Shown: positions 44,630 to 55,017, counted from the first letter of the stretch. The stretch is DNA of 64,000 bases from Enterobacter cloacae subsp. cloacae ATCC 13047 (GCF_000025565.1 NC_014121.1:2046001-2110000); one strand, 5' to 3'. Numbers and translations: made by a program. The notes: generated by a model not told the origin, from the letters alone.

Positions 44630-47014
44630 ATGGCATTTGGCAGCGCGCCACGTGGGATACCCCGTATCCTGCAGTGGCTCCTTGCCGGACTGATGGCGAT
44701 CGTCGGTCTGGCCGTTGGCGGGTTGGGTTTTAAACTCGTCACCGTAGGCGGAAGTGGATACTTCCTGATCATGGGCGTGGTAATGGTGATTGCCGCGATC
44801 CTGATTTTCATCAACCGCAGCAGCGGGATTGTGTTGTATGGCATCGCGTTTATCGCGTCGCTGTTCTGGGCGGTAAGCGATGCCGGCTGGGATTTCTGGC
44901 CGCTCTTCTCACGCCTCTTCACCTTTGCGGTTCTGGCATTCCTGTGTGCCCTCGTCTGGCCGTTCCTGCGTGCGGCAAACCGTGCGACGCCGGTGAAAAA
45001 AGGCCCGGCCTTTGGCGTGGCTGCGCTGCTCGCCGTGGCAATGCTGGTCAGCCTGGGCTGGATGTTCAAACCTCAAACGCTGGTGGCGGCGAATGAGCCG
45101 GTGCCGGTGAAACCGGTCGCGGCTGGCGAACAGCAGAAGAACTGGGAACACTGGGGTAACACCACCCACGGGGATCGTTTTGCGGCCCTTGACCAGATTA
45201 ACAAGCAGAACGTTAACGAGCTGAAAGTCGCGTGGGTTGCCCATACCGGGGATATCCCCCAGAGCAATGGCTCCGGTGCGGAAGACCAGAACACGCCGCT
45301 GCAGATTGGCGACACGCTCTACGTATGTACGCCGTACAGCAAAGTGCTGGCGCTGGATGTAGATTCCGGGAAAGAGAAGTGGCGTTACGACGCCAAAGCC
45401 ACGGCCCCGAACTGGCAGCGCTGCCGTGGGCTGGGCTATTTTGAAGATTCACAAGACGTGACAACGTCACAGACAGATGCGCAGCCCGCCGCCTGTCCGC
45501 GCCGTCTGTTCCTGCCCACCACCGATGCCCGCCTGATTGCCATCAACGCCGATAACGGTAAAGCCTGCGAAGACTTTGGTGACAAAGGTACCGTGGATCT
45601 GAGCGTGGGTATGGGTGAGATTAAACCGGGCTACTATCAGCAAACCTCCACGCCGCTGGTGGCAGGAAACGTGGTGGTGGTCGGCGGACGCGTGGCGGAT
45701 AACTTCTCCACCGGCGAACCGCCGGGTGTGGTGCGCGCCTATGACGTTCATACCGGTAAACTGGCCTGGGCGTGGGACCCGGGTAATCCGGACCTGACCG
45801 GCCTGCCGCCGGAAGGCCAGACCTACACGCGCGGTACACCGAACGTCTGGTCTGCAATGTCCTATGACGCAAAACTGAACCTGATTTACCTGCCAACCGG
45901 TAACGCCACGCCAGATTTCTGGGCCGGAGAACGCACCGCGCTGGATGATAAATACAGCTCCTCCATCGTTGCCGTTGACGCCACCACCGGCCAGGTCCGC
46001 TGGCATTTCCAGACCACCCATCACGACCTGTGGGACTTCGATCTGCCTTCTCAACCGCTGCTGTACGATCTGCCAGACGGTAAAGGCGGAACCACGCCGG
46101 TACTGGTGCAGACCAGTAAACAGGGCATGATCTTTATGCTCAACCGCGAAACCGGCAAACCGGTGGCGAAAGTGGAAGAACGTCCGGTCCCGGCGGGTAA
46201 CGTGCAGGGCGAACGCTACTCCCCGACACAGCCGTATTCCGTCGGTATGCCGATGATTGGCAACCAGACTCTGACCGAGTCCGACATGTGGGGCGCGACG
46301 CCTGTCGACCTGCTGCTGTGCCGGATTCAGTTTAAAGAGATGCGCCATCAGGGGGTCTTTACCCCACCGGGTCTCGATCGTTCTCTGCAGTTCCCTGGCT
46401 CACTGGGCGGGATGAACTGGGGCAGCGTCTCGGTCGATCCGAACAACGGGCTGATGTTCGTCAACGATATGCGCCTGGGACTGGCCAACTACATGGTACC
46501 GCGCGCCAGCGTGGCGAAAGACGCCAGCGGGATTGAGATGGGTATTGTGCCCATGGACGGCACGCCGTTCGGCGCCATGCGCGAGCGTTTCCTGTCACCG
46601 CTGGGTATTCCATGCCAGAAACCGCCGTTTGGCACGATGTCCGCGGTTGACCTGAAATCCGGCAAGCTGGTGTGGCAGGTTCCGGTGGGCACCGTGGAAG
46701 ATACCGGCCCGCTGGGTATTCGCATGCATATGCCGATCCCTATCGGGATGCCACCCCTTGGCGCGTCACTCTCCACCCAGTCTGGCCTGCTGTTCTTTGC
46801 CGGCACTCAGGATTTCTACCTGCGCGCGTTCGATACCGCCACCGGAAAAGAGATCTGGAAAGACCGTCTGCCGGTCGGCAGCCAGTCCGGGCCAATGACC
46901 TACGTTTCACCGAAAACCGGTAAACAGTACATCGTCATTAACGCTGGCGGCGCCCGCCAGTCACCGGATCGCGGTGATTACGTTATCGCGTATGCGTTAC
47001 CCGATAAAAAGTAA
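44630..47014 (+). CDS. Membrane-bound PQQ-dependent dehydrogenase, glucose/quinate/shikimate family
   Basis: 794 residues. Five N-terminal helices (about 10-150) anchor it in the inner membrane and a periplasmic eight-bladed propeller carries PQQ; electrons go to ubiquinone. Family motifs include NWEHWGNTTHGDRFAALDQI, TRGTPNVWSAMSYD, TTHHDLWDFDLPSQP and the C-terminal INAGGARQSPDRGDYVIAYA. It is similar in length to E. coli Gcd but clearly diverged, so it is probably a paralogue and the exact substrate (glucose, quinate, other) is open. Ribosome site AAGGAGAAAGAG. A strong terminator follows. Confidence 0.88.
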   Translation: MAFGSAPRGIPRILQWLLAGLMAIVGLAVGGLGFKLVTVGGSGYFLIMGVVMVIAAILIFINRSSGIVLYGIAFIASLFWAVSDAGWDFWPLFSRLFTFAVLAFLCALVWPFLRAANRATPVKKGPAFGVAALLAVAMLVSLGWMFKPQTLVAANEPVPVKPVAAGEQQKNWEHWGNTTHGDRFAALDQINKQNVNELKVAWVAHTGDIPQSNGSGAEDQNTPLQIGDTLYVCTPYSKVLALDVDSGKEKWRYDAKATAPNWQRCRGLGYFEDSQDVTTSQTDAQPAACPRRLFLPTTDARLIAINADNGKACEDFGDKGTVDLSVGMGEIKPGYYQQTSTPLVAGNVVVVGGRVADNFSTGEPPGVVRAYDVHTGKLAWAWDPGNPDLTGLPPEGQTYTRGTPNVWSAMSYDAKLNLIYLPTGNATPDFWAGERTALDDKYSSSIVAVDATTGQVRWHFQTTHHDLWDFDLPSQPLLYDLPDGKGGTTPVLVQTSKQGMIFMLNRETGKPVAKVEERPVPAGNVQGERYSPTQPYSVGMPMIGNQTLTESDMWGATPVDLLLCRIQFKEMRHQGVFTPPGLDRSLQFPGSLGGMNWGSVSVDPNNGLMFVNDMRLGLANYMVPRASVAKDASGIEMGIVPMDGTPFGAMRERFLSPLGIPCQKPPFGTMSAVDLKSGKLVWQVPVGTVEDTGPLGIRMHMPIPIGMPPLGASLSTQSGLLFFAGTQDFYLRAFDTATGKEIWKDRLPVGSQSGPMTYVSPKTGKQYIVINAGGARQSPDRGDYVIAYALPDKK

Positions 47015-47021
47015 GCGATGA

Positions 47022-47047
47022 AAAAAGGGACCGAAAGGTCCCTTTTT
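47022..47047. terminator. Bidirectional terminator
   Basis: The stem AAAAAGGGACC/GGTCCCTTTTT has a GAAA tetraloop and A/T runs on both sides. It can end the dehydrogenase transcript and the convergent chemoreceptor transcript. Confidence 0.9.
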
Positions 47048-47055
47048 ATTTGTAG

Positions 47056-47083
47056 GTCGGGTAAGGCGAAGCCGCCACCCGAC
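47056..47083. repeat. REP element
   Basis: GTCGGGTAAGGCGAAGCC and CGCCACCCGAC form a REP palindrome between the convergent dehydrogenase and chemoreceptor genes. It is the same repeat type as at 1626-1653. Confidence 0.85.
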
Positions 47084-47095
47084 ACAACACGCCAC

Positions 47096-48787
47096 TCAGA
47101 ACGTCTCCCAGTTATCCCCGGAAACCGCTGCCGCCGGACGCAGCGGCGCATTCTTCGCCACTGGCGCAGACGTTGCCGCCCGGCCTTGCTTCGCGCCGCT
47201 CAGTCGAAACGCACCCACCGCCTCGGTCAGACGCGCGCCCTGTTCTTCCAGCGACGCCGCCGCGGCGGAAGCTTCTTCCACCAGCGAGGCGTTCTGCTGG
47301 GTCACTTTATCCATCTCAGAAATCGCCTGGCTCACCTGCTCAATACCACGGCTCTGTTCATCAGACGCGGCGGCGATCTCCAGCATAATGTCCGTCACGC
47401 GTTTAACCGCTTCGACGATTTCATTCATGGTATTACCGGCGGCGACGACCTCACCCGAGCCCTGGTCAATCAGCGAAACGGATTCGTTGATCAAGCTTTC
47501 GATCTCTTTGGCGGCATTCGCACTGCGGCTTGCCAGAGTACGAACTTCGCTTGCCACCACGGCAAACCCGCGCCCCTGCTCACCCGCACGCGCCGCTTCT
47601 ACCGCCGCGTTAAGCGCCAGAATATTGGTCTGGAAGGCGATACTGTTAATCACGGCGGTAATTTCGGAAATCTTCTTCGAACTGGTGGAGATATTGCCCA
47701 TGGTTTTAACCACCCCGGAGACCATCTGGCCGCCACGGCTGGCTTTACCGGAGGCATCTTCCGCCAGCTTACTGGCATGGTGCGCGTTATCGGCGTTCTG
47801 TTTCACCGTTGCGGTGAGCTGCTCCATGCTGGCTGCCGTCTGCTCAATGGCAGCCGCCTGCTGCTCGGTACGGGAAGAGAGGTCGGTGTTGCCTGCGGAG
47901 ATTTCGCTGGTGCCACGATAGATCTCTTCCGCCCCCTGACGCACGGTTCCAACGGTGTTCTCCAGCGAGTGCTGCATGGTTTGCAGGTCGCGCGTCAGGC
48001 GGCCAATTTCGCTGCGTCCGGCCACATCGTCCGGCATGGTGAGGTCGCCTTTGGCGATATTTTCAATGCGTTTCGCGGCGCGCTGCAACGGGGTGATAAC
48101 CGTGCGACGCAGCACGACAAAGGTCATGGCCGTCAGCACCAGCGCCAGGGCAAACGCGCCCACCATAAACATCAGACCCAGCTGGGTGCGGCTGTGTGCC
48201 TTAACCGTCAGGGCGTTCGCGCGCTCGGTGCGGATCTTTATCGCCTTCAGCAGCACGGCGTTGTAGGCATCATCCAGCGGGCGGGCGCTTTCGTTTTCAT
48301 GGTTAATGATGGCTTCAAACATGCCGTTTTTAGCAAACTTAAGCATCGGCTGCAGGCCTGCGATATAGGCGTCATAGCGTGTTTTCAGATCGGCATCCAG
48401 CGCTTCATCCTCAGGCGTACGAACCGCGCGATTGATGTAGGCATTAAACCCTTCCTGAGACTGTTTGATCCGTTTTTCCGCCTCAGCGATGTTTTGCTTC
48501 ATCGCATCCATTTCCGCGATACGGCTCGCCGCCCCGGCGTGGATCATATTGATACGCGCGGTTCGCAGATGGTTTGAGCTATTCGACAGCCCCATACGCA
48601 CCTGAATTTCAGACGTGACATCCTGCTGATCGGTGTCGGCCTGTAAAAGGAAATACCCCGCCAGACCTGCGCTCAAGGCAAATAGCAGAATAATGCCACC
48701 GAGAATGGAGGAAAACAGCGGAACCAGCCTGATGTGATGCAAGAAGCCCAGCTTGCGCTGCGCTGGCATCGAAGTAGTGTTGTCCAT
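47096..48787 (-). CDS. Methyl-accepting chemotaxis protein (NWETF-tailed)
   Basis: Inner-membrane chemoreceptor of 563 residues. Helix 1 (about 20-42) and helix 2 (about 203-225) flank a periplasmic sensing domain. A HAMP region follows ([21 protein letters not shown]), and then the cytoplasmic signalling hairpin with [20 protein letters not shown] at its tip. The last five residues NWETF are the CheR/CheB-binding tail of high-abundance receptors such as Tar and Tsr. The ligand is unknown. The start at 48787 follows AAGAGAG, and a FliA-type promoter lies about 55 bp upstream. Confidence 0.9.
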   Translation of the reverse strand: MDNTTSMPAQRKLGFLHHIRLVPLFSSILGGIILLFALSAGLAGYFLLQADTDQQDVTSEIQVRMGLSNSSNHLRTARINMIHAGAASRIAEMDAMKQNIAEAEKRIKQSQEGFNAYINRAVRTPEDEALDADLKTRYDAYIAGLQPMLKFAKNGMFEAIINHENESARPLDDAYNAVLLKAIKIRTERANALTVKAHSRTQLGLMFMVGAFALALVLTAMTFVVLRRTVITPLQRAAKRIENIAKGDLTMPDDVAGRSEIGRLTRDLQTMQHSLENTVGTVRQGAEEIYRGTSEISAGNTDLSSRTEQQAAAIEQTAASMEQLTATVKQNADNAHHASKLAEDASGKASRGGQMVSGVVKTMGNISTSSKKISEITAVINSIAFQTNILALNAAVEAARAGEQGRGFAVVASEVRTLASRSANAAKEIESLINESVSLIDQGSGEVVAAGNTMNEIVEAVKRVTDIMLEIAAASDEQSRGIEQVSQAISEMDKVTQQNASLVEEASAAAASLEEQGARLTEAVGAFRLSGAKQGRAATSAPVAKNAPLRPAAAVSGDNWETF

Positions 48788-48839
48788 GACCGTCGACTCT
48801 CTTGTAGGTAAGATGCGTAAAAACACGCCTGTTAAATAG

Positions 48840-48866
48840 TCATCGGCACGGCTGAGATTTAGATTA
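48840..48866 (-). promoter_or_regulatory. Probable FliA (sigma28) promoter of the chemoreceptor gene
   Basis: On the minus strand TAATCTAA-type -35 sequence (TAAT at 48866-48863) is separated by 15 bases from GCCGATGA (48847-48840), close to the class 3 flagellar consensus TAAA-N15-GCCGATAA with one mismatch in each box. Confidence 0.65.
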
Positions 48867-48917
48867 CGGCTAAAAACGCCGCACTGGTCACACTTTAGAG
48901 AAGATTATTAAAGAAAC

Positions 48918-48940
48918 GCCAGCGGCGAAAAACCGCTGGC
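48918..48940 (-). terminator. Terminator of frmA
   Basis: The 8-bp stem GCCAGCGG/CCGCTGGC has a 7-base loop and is followed on the minus strand by GTTTCTTTAATAA. It lies 8 bp beyond the frmA stop, so the frm transcript ends here and frmB does not follow. Confidence 0.8.
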
Positions 48941-48947
48941 AGAAGAG

Positions 48948-50373
<1,426 letters not shown>

Positions 50374-50394
50374 ACGGCCTCCTGATACTATAGG

Positions 50395-50409
50395 GGGGTA
50401 TGGTACCCC
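50395..50409. promoter_or_regulatory. FrmR operator
   Basis: GGGGTA-TGG-TACCCC is a perfect 6-bp inverted repeat 22 bp upstream of frmR, beside TACTATAG. G/C tracts flanked by AT-rich sequence are the usual form of CsoR/FrmR-family operators. Confidence 0.75.
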
Positions 50410-50506
50410 TTAAAGCAACATTATGTAAACAGTATGTTTTCTATGGTTATCATGCTTTTACCCAGCATAGCGAAAAGACACTACCGGAGATAAAGAGACT
50501 TTTTAC

Positions 50507-50544
50507 TGCCCCCAAATTGCCCCCAACTACGTTTTGCCCCCAAA
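50507..50544. repeat. Three TGCCCCCAA direct repeats
   Basis: TGCCCCCAA begins at 50507, 50518 and 50535 (spacing 11 and 17 bp). Regular short repeats near the end of a mobile region could be arm-type recombinase or excisionase sites, but no attachment site is proven. Confidence 0.5.
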
Positions 50545-50776
50545 TTTGCTCTTTTGCTTAGCTCGATTCAATTTTGAAATACCCTGCTTTACCCTTATAG
50601 ACCTTGATATTCTGCTTCGCGCCAATAGTCGCGAATTTATATGGAACCAGTTGAGACCAGCCTCCCTTATCCGACCACATTCGAGATAGAGACCAATACA
50701 GGGCTAGTATGCCCAACTGCGCCGGGTATCACATCGTCAGAAGTGTGCATGAAATCTCCCGTTAGTGACAACTATA

Positions 50777-50792
50777 CTGTATATAATCACAG
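50777..50792. promoter_or_regulatory. LexA (SOS) box
   Basis: CTGTATATAATCACAG fits the LexA consensus CTGT-N8-ACAG with an AT-rich centre. A GGAG-type ribosome site follows on the plus strand near 50804, but no open frame starts after it, so the SOS gene it once served has decayed. Confidence 0.7.
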
Positions 50793-50961
50793 AGTATATA
50801 TTGGAGACATCAGAGAAATTTAAAAATGCTTAGACCATTAATTAGTTTTGCTTAAAATATTTTTTAATGAATTGAATTGAATTGAATTGAGCAAAGCCAT
50901 ACAAAAAATTTTTTCCAAATATGTCGACATTGTTAAATTAGCAACTTGTGCTATTAAAAAA

Positions 50962-50983
50962 GAAACCCGCTTATACGGGTTTC
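50962..50983 (-). terminator. Terminator after the 94-residue gene
   Basis: The 8-bp stem GAAACCCG/CGGGTTTC with a 6-base loop has a run of A before it on the plus strand, that is, T after it on the minus strand. It lies about 115 bp beyond the stop at 51098. Confidence 0.8.
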
Positions 50984-51097
50984 GAATATATTTTTCAATA
51001 TTTCTAAATATCATAACTTGCTAGCTATTAAACCAAATCCTTTTTTCTCAACAAAATTTCGATATAATATGAAATGCAATATAATTTTTATAGAACA

Positions 51098-51382
51098 TTA
51101 ATGTGCTAAGCGGATTTTCGTTGCAATGCTATGAGAGATTTCATCATCGGTACCAATCATTCGGCCAAATCCCCCATTACTTGTACTTTGATCATAGATC
51201 AAACCTTGCTCTTCAAGAGACTCAAGTGCTGCATAAAGGTTTTCATGATATGCGCTTTCATCCAACCCCAATTGAAACAGTAACTTGTCAAGTGAAATAT
51301 CGAAATACGGTAAGCGGCTGCCCGCTGTTTTCTCATGATTGTCATGTATTTTCTTTAAAGCTTCTAAAATTTCGTTTTCCAT
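51098..51382 (-). CDS. Small acidic protein downstream of the RelA/SpoT gene, function unknown
   Basis: 94 residues, acidic and helix-rich (MENEILEALKKIHDNHEKTA), with a likely winged-helix-like middle (LLFQLGLDESAYHENLYAALESLEEQG in successive helices) and a Gly-rich turn. I do not recognise the family. It has a good GATGAGGTGTATT ribosome site and lies 84 bp downstream of the RelA/SpoT-domain gene, ahead of a terminator, so the two probably share a transcript. It could be an antitoxin or accessory partner, but that is only a guess from position. Confidence 0.7.
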   Translation of the reverse strand: MENEILEALKKIHDNHEKTAGSRLPYFDISLDKLLFQLGLDESAYHENLYAALESLEEQGLIYDQSTSNGGFGRMIGTDDEISHSIATKIRLAH

Positions 51383-51466
51383 TAATACACCTCATCATTT
51401 TGATAAACTGAAACTTTATTATCGGCCACCAGACTCAAACCTTTAATAAAAAAATATCTGGTGCAT

Positions 51467-52561
51467 CTAACCCCGCGGAGGGATTGGATTTATCCAGTAT
51501 GTAGCCTTGGTGTAAGTATCAAATTTCCTTAGGAACTCACTTGTATCAATTAAATAGTTAGGATAGGCACTTTTAATATTTTTTATGTCATCCATTTGGA
51601 CTAACAAGACATTTTTCCCGCCATCCCTCTCTTCACTATTATATTTTCGTATTGCGTCCTTTTTTTGAGTTTCACTATAAAAGGTATAAGAAACCCTTTT
51701 ATTACTTTCATCGATAATCAATACAACAAAACTCTTTCCAGTTGATCTTTCATCTATGTCTTTCGTCGAAAACACAGCTTTGAACGAAGCCAACTTATTG
51801 TATGCCCCAATTGCATTATTTAGCGCCTGCAATCTTTTTTTATAATGACTTTTTTTTGTATTATCGAGAACTATAAAACCATCATCTTCAGCAAAAAATT
51901 CACTCATAATAAAAAAGAATTCAGTCCACCTTTGATCAGCCTCGAATGGATTTGTTTTTAACGCTTTCCCTTCGCAAAGGTCAACAACTTCAATTGTTGT
52001 TGCCCATAAGTGCTGTAAAACAGTACGAAGCTGCACCTCAATTTTAAACCCCTTCCAATCATGAGAATCAGCATGAGCATAACACTCATAGATTCTATGT
52101 ATACCACGGTATCCTGTTGTTTTGGGAGATTCAAGATAATCACGCACTCTTATAGTTTTGTGTAACGTTTTACTATTATTTAAAGAGTCATTTAGCGTTA
52201 GCAATTCTGTTTTATTGTCAACTATAACTCGGCAACCACCAATATCATTCATTCTTACAACTGACATACTATTTGGATTAACCCCATCAAGGGTTTTCCT
52301 TGTAAGTTTATCAATTATTGTTGGTAATCGCTTTAGTCTCCTAGCAATTACAGCTTCCTCATTGATTTTTCTGGTATGTCGCTATACCAAATTTTTAATA
52401 ATTGTTAATGGATACAAATGAGAAGCACGATAGTCTCGAATTATTTCTGTCGCAGCAGCAATATCACCTTCGTTCTTACGAATGGCTTCGCCAGCTTTCT
52501 TAACCTGATTACGTGTGTGAGGTAGGACTTTTTTTCCTTTAAGATACTGTTTATTAGCCAT
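51467..52561 (-). pseudogene. RelA/SpoT-domain nucleotide synthetase gene interrupted by an amber codon
   Basis: From the ATG at 52561 the frame reads MANKQYLKGKKVLPHTRNQV and runs to residue 59, meets TAG (52384-52382), then continues open for about 304 codons. All synthetase motifs lie after the amber: the phosphate-binding RRLKRLPTIIDKLTRK (about 74-89), DIGGCRV (106-112), GYRGIH and KIEVQLRTVLQHLWA. There is no hydrolase domain, so an intact protein would be a stand-alone (p)ppGpp-type synthetase or a related toxic synthetase. The first ATG after the stop (52267) lies past the phosphate-binding motif, so a restart there would probably be inactive. Most likely it is a recently broken gene. 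Confidence 0.75.
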
Positions 52562-52824
52562 AGCAATAGAGGGGGAAGTGATTTATTGTTGAGAGATTGT
52601 AACACCTTTAATCTTCTCTTTTCGCGCACTGACACACATTTTCACAACCTCTTTGAAAAAATCTGTATAAAAACAAACCATTAATGTTGTGGATCCCCTC
52701 CACCCTCCCTAAGTCAAATTTAATTCCAAGCAATGCTCGAAGTAAAATTCGTATTCATTTAATCATAGACCTGAACGCTATGAGCTGGACATAATGCCAC
52801 AGCAGGACTATCGCACTGATTTCC

Positions 52825-52839
52825 CCATGCATCGAAACT
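52825..52839. repeat. 15-bp direct repeat, left copy, abutting the IS
   Basis: CCATGCATCGAAACT directly precedes the left IS end. The identical sequence directly follows the right end at 54176-54190. Both copies belong to the interrupted methylase frame. Confidence 0.9.
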
Positions 52840-52903
52840 TGATGTAGCCCCCTGAAACACCAGACAGTAGCTGTATCTCCAGATAAGAGATAGGCTTGAA
52901 TAT

Positions 52904-53299
52904 ATGTCTAACACTAACACCAATTTTGAGATGACCGGGATCCTGTTAGGGCAAGAAGTCCGTAAACGTAAAACTCCTCAGGAGAAGATCGCCATTATCC
53001 AGCAGACGATGGAGCCGGGTATGAATGTCTCCCATGTCGCCCGCCTGCATGGTATCCAGCCCAGCCTGCTGTTTAAGTGGAAGAAGCAATATCAGGAAGG
53101 CAGCCTCACCGCCGTTGCGGCTGGAGAGGAAGTCGTTCCTGCTTCTGAGCTTACTGCTGCTCTGAAGCAGGTCCGGGAGCTTCAGCGCCTTCTGGGCAAG
53201 AAGACGATGGAAGTTGAGATCCTGAAAGAAGCCGTGGAGTACGGTCAGTCGCGAAAATGGATAGCGCACGCGCCCTTGTTGCCAAAGGACGGGGAATAG
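52904..53299 (+). CDS. IS3-family transposase OrfA
   Basis: 131 residues. The N-terminal helix-turn-helix (about 25-70: [20 protein letters not shown], then [14 protein letters not shown]) binds the IS ends. A leucine-zipper-like helix follows ([20 protein letters not shown]). It overlaps orfB by 43 bases in another frame, so the active OrfAB transposase would need a -1 frameshift in the overlap. Confidence 0.9.
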   Translation: MSNTNTNFEMTGILLGQEVRKRKTPQEKIAIIQQTMEPGMNVSHVARLHGIQPSLLFKWKKQYQEGSLTAVAAGEEVVPASELTAALKQVRELQRLLGKKTMEVEILKEAVEYGQSRKWIAHAPLLPKDGE

Positions 53300-54138
53300 C
53301 CATGGTCAGCCGGACCATGGGCGTGTCGCGTGCGCAACTGTCACTGCGGATTAACCGTTGGGCCGACTGGCAGGACAGGCGCTGTAACCGGCGTAATGAA
53401 GAAGCAGACGCAGAAATACTGTCGGCTATCCTCAACATTATCAGCGATATGCCGAGTTATGGTTATCGACGCGTGTGGGGCATCCTGCGCAAGCAACGTC
53501 GCACAGAGGGACAGCCACCTGTGAATGCCAAACGGCTTTACAGGATAATGAGCGAGCATAACCTGTTGTTGTTGCATCACAAACCAGAGCGACCGAAGCG
53601 TGAACATAAGGGCAAGATAGCGGTGGCAGAAAGCGATATGCGCTGGTGTTCAGATGGCTTCGAGTTCGGCTGCGACAACGGCGAAAAACTGCGGGTAACG
53701 TTCGCGCTGGACTGCTGCGACCGTGAGGCCATAGACTGGGCAGCAAGCACGGGAGGCTATGACAGTTCGACCGTGCAGGATGTGATGCTGAGGTCGGTGG
53801 AAAAGCGCTTCGGCGACAGGCTGCCCGACACAGCGGTGCAGTGGCTGACGGACAACGGTTCAGCATATACCGCGCATGAAACGCGGAGGTTCGCCAAAGA
53901 GCTGAATCTGGAGCCATGTACAACAGCGGTGAGCAGCCCGCAGAGCAATGGCATGGCCGAACGGTTCGTGAAGACGATGAAGGAAGACTATATCGCGTTC
54001 ATGCCGAAACCGGATGTGAGAACAGCCCTGCGAAACCTTGCAGCGGCGTTCACGCATTACAATGAAAATCACCCGCATAGTGCGCTGGGATATCACTCTC
54101 CGAGAGAATACCGGCGGCAGCGGGCATCGTTAACTTAA
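53257..54138 (+). CDS. IS3-family transposase OrfB (DDE catalytic part)
   Basis: 293 residues, starting [19 protein letters not shown] as in IS2 OrfB. The rve/DDE integrase core shows the three acidic residues in [26 protein letters not shown] and [15 protein letters not shown]. The frame is intact and ends 37 bp before the right IS end, so the element may still be mobile. Confidence 0.92.
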   Translation: MDSARALVAKGRGIAMVSRTMGVSRAQLSLRINRWADWQDRRCNRRNEEADAEILSAILNIISDMPSYGYRRVWGILRKQRRTEGQPPVNAKRLYRIMSEHNLLLLHHKPERPKREHKGKIAVAESDMRWCSDGFEFGCDNGEKLRVTFALDCCDREAIDWAASTGGYDSSTVQDVMLRSVEKRFGDRLPDTAVQWLTDNGSAYTAHETRRFAKELNLEPCTTAVSSPQSNGMAERFVKTMKEDYIAFMPKPDVRTALRNLAAAFTHYNENHPHSALGYHSPREYRRQRASLT

Positions 54139-54175
54139 GATACAAAAGCTGTCCGGAAATGGCGGGTCAAGATCA

Positions 54176-54190
54176 CCATGCATCGAAACT
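54176..54190. repeat. 15-bp direct repeat, right copy, abutting the IS
   Basis: CCATGCATCGAAACT follows the right IS end directly and is identical to 52825-52839. Its length is unusual for an IS3-family target duplication, which is normally 2-5 bp. Confidence 0.9.
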
Positions 54191-54408
54191 GTTAGAAGTT
54201 GAACGTGCAAATAATTCAATGTGAGGTACATCGCCCAGCAGACGCACCAGCATTTCCCGTACGCAGTCTGGTTTACGCGAATGCTCGTATCGTGGCGCTG
54301 AGAAGTGCTGGATAATCGAAGCGTCCTGCCGTTGCGGTCGCTTCCCCTTTACCGCGTATATGGAATCTTCGCTATTCGCCCGGGTCAGATTCTCCATCCC
54401 CATCGCGG

Positions 54409-55017
54409 TTTTGTCTGTCTGTTACGGTTAGGTTCGCGTTGCGTCGGGTACATCATGTGAAGTCGGTCAAAAATCCAGTGAGCGCAGTCCAGATCGGATT
54501 GAGAACCCCAGGATTTTCCGGAGGGGGTAAATCACCGCTTCAGGATGACGGGAAAGAAATTTCTGAGTTTTTTCTTGATCGACGGATTCGCAAGAATTTT
54601 CCAACGAAGAAGGTTTTATATCTGATGGATCTAATACTGATGAGCCTCTACAGTTTCTGGATACTCAGAACCCCTTTTTTGTATGTTTTCTGGATGTTCA
54701 GAAACTGGAGGCTGAGAACCCGCCGGGGCTAAGCTTGAGCTTCCAGATTCTGGATACTAAGAAACTGGAGGTTGAGAATTGTAGGTCTCGGCTGCGCTTT
54801 GCTTAAGCTTAGCAACATTCAGCGTATACAAATTAGTGGCGCTACGATGTCCTTTGCGTCGTTCTGTACGCTTAAGCCAGCCGCTTTTTTCCAGTTCGCC
54901 AATGGTCCCCGCAACAGAGCTGCGCCCAGCCCCGATCTGCCGGGCTATCGTTTCAACCGACGGCCAGCAACCCCCTTCGTCACTGCTGAAATCTGCCAGC
55001 CTGGCCATAACGAGCAA
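54409..55017 (-). pseudogene. Phage replication protein gene (winged-helix type), broken
   Basis: The N-terminal winged helix is intact (LLVMARLADFSSDEGGCWPS, VETIARQIGAGRSS, GELEKSGWLKRTERRKGHRS). After NSQPPVS the frame hits TAG (54759-54757). The following in-frame sequence repeats that segment twice (SQPPVSEHPE, SEYPE), which shows that the TAG stands where a Glu codon was. Further on, single-base frame changes separate QKFLSRHPEAVIY and GSQSDLDCAHWIFDRL, both typical of phage replication proteins. Another TAG sits upstream at 55038-55036, just before GVKGVKLLVMARL. The gene is non-functional. Confidence 0.7.

Larger units (their letters stand above)
50411..51097. other. Gene-free AT-rich left end of a decayed mobile region
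   Basis: No gene is supported over 687 bp. The stretch contains a trio of TGCCCCCAA repeats (50507-50544), a good LexA box (50777-50792), a short GAATT tandem repeat (about 50872-50892) and a minus-strand terminator (50962-50983). The LexA box and the phage-type genes to the right suggest the eroded end of a prophage. No integrase or exact attachment-site duplication could be identified. Confidence 0.6.
52840..54175 (+). mobile_element. IS2-group IS3-family insertion sequence
   Basis: The element is 1336 bp. It starts TGATGTAGCCCCCTG and ends GTCAAGATCA, so it has TG...CA ends as usual for IS3. Its imperfect terminal inverted repeats are about 28 bp, both closing with the shared GACAG. It carries overlapping orfA and orfB transposase frames closely resembling IS2. 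It is inserted in the C-terminal part of a phage-type MT-A70 methylase gene. Confidence 0.9.
52759..54421 (-). pseudogene. Phage MT-A70-type adenine methylase gene remnant, split by an IS
   Basis: The right piece (54176-54421) encodes QTDKTAMGMENLTRANSED, AVKGKRPQRQDASIIQHF, HSRKPDCVREMLVRLLGD and IELFARSTSNSFDAW, the C-terminal half of MT-A70-family N6-adenine methylases found in phages. Removing the IS and one copy of the 15-bp repeat joins it in frame to the left piece (52839-52759), which continues GNQCDSPAVALCPAHSVQVYD and a stop. FDAWGNQ is the usual end motif of the family. The N-terminal half with the DPPW catalytic motif is missing, so the gene was already truncated or fused to the replication-gene remnant upstream. 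Confidence 0.8.

Noticed and set aside
47018..48577. 519-codon plus-strand open frame after the PQQ dehydrogenase
   Set aside because: It starts inside the terminator/REP region and is antisense to the chemoreceptor gene.
50641..50823. 60-codon plus-strand frame in the island's left end
   Set aside because: No ribosome site, unlikely composition, and it runs across the LexA box; treated as noise.
50872..50892. Short GAATT tandem repeat considered as an iteron or CRISPR-like array
   Set aside because: Only about four 5-bp units with no spacers; a simple microsatellite.
52441..52635. 64-codon minus-strand frame overlapping the 5' end of the RelA/SpoT gene
   Set aside because: It is the shifted reading of the synthetase N-terminus and has no features of its own.
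54439..54732. 97-codon plus-strand frame
   Set aside because: It is antisense to the broken phage replication gene, whose protein repeats are clearly on the minus strand.
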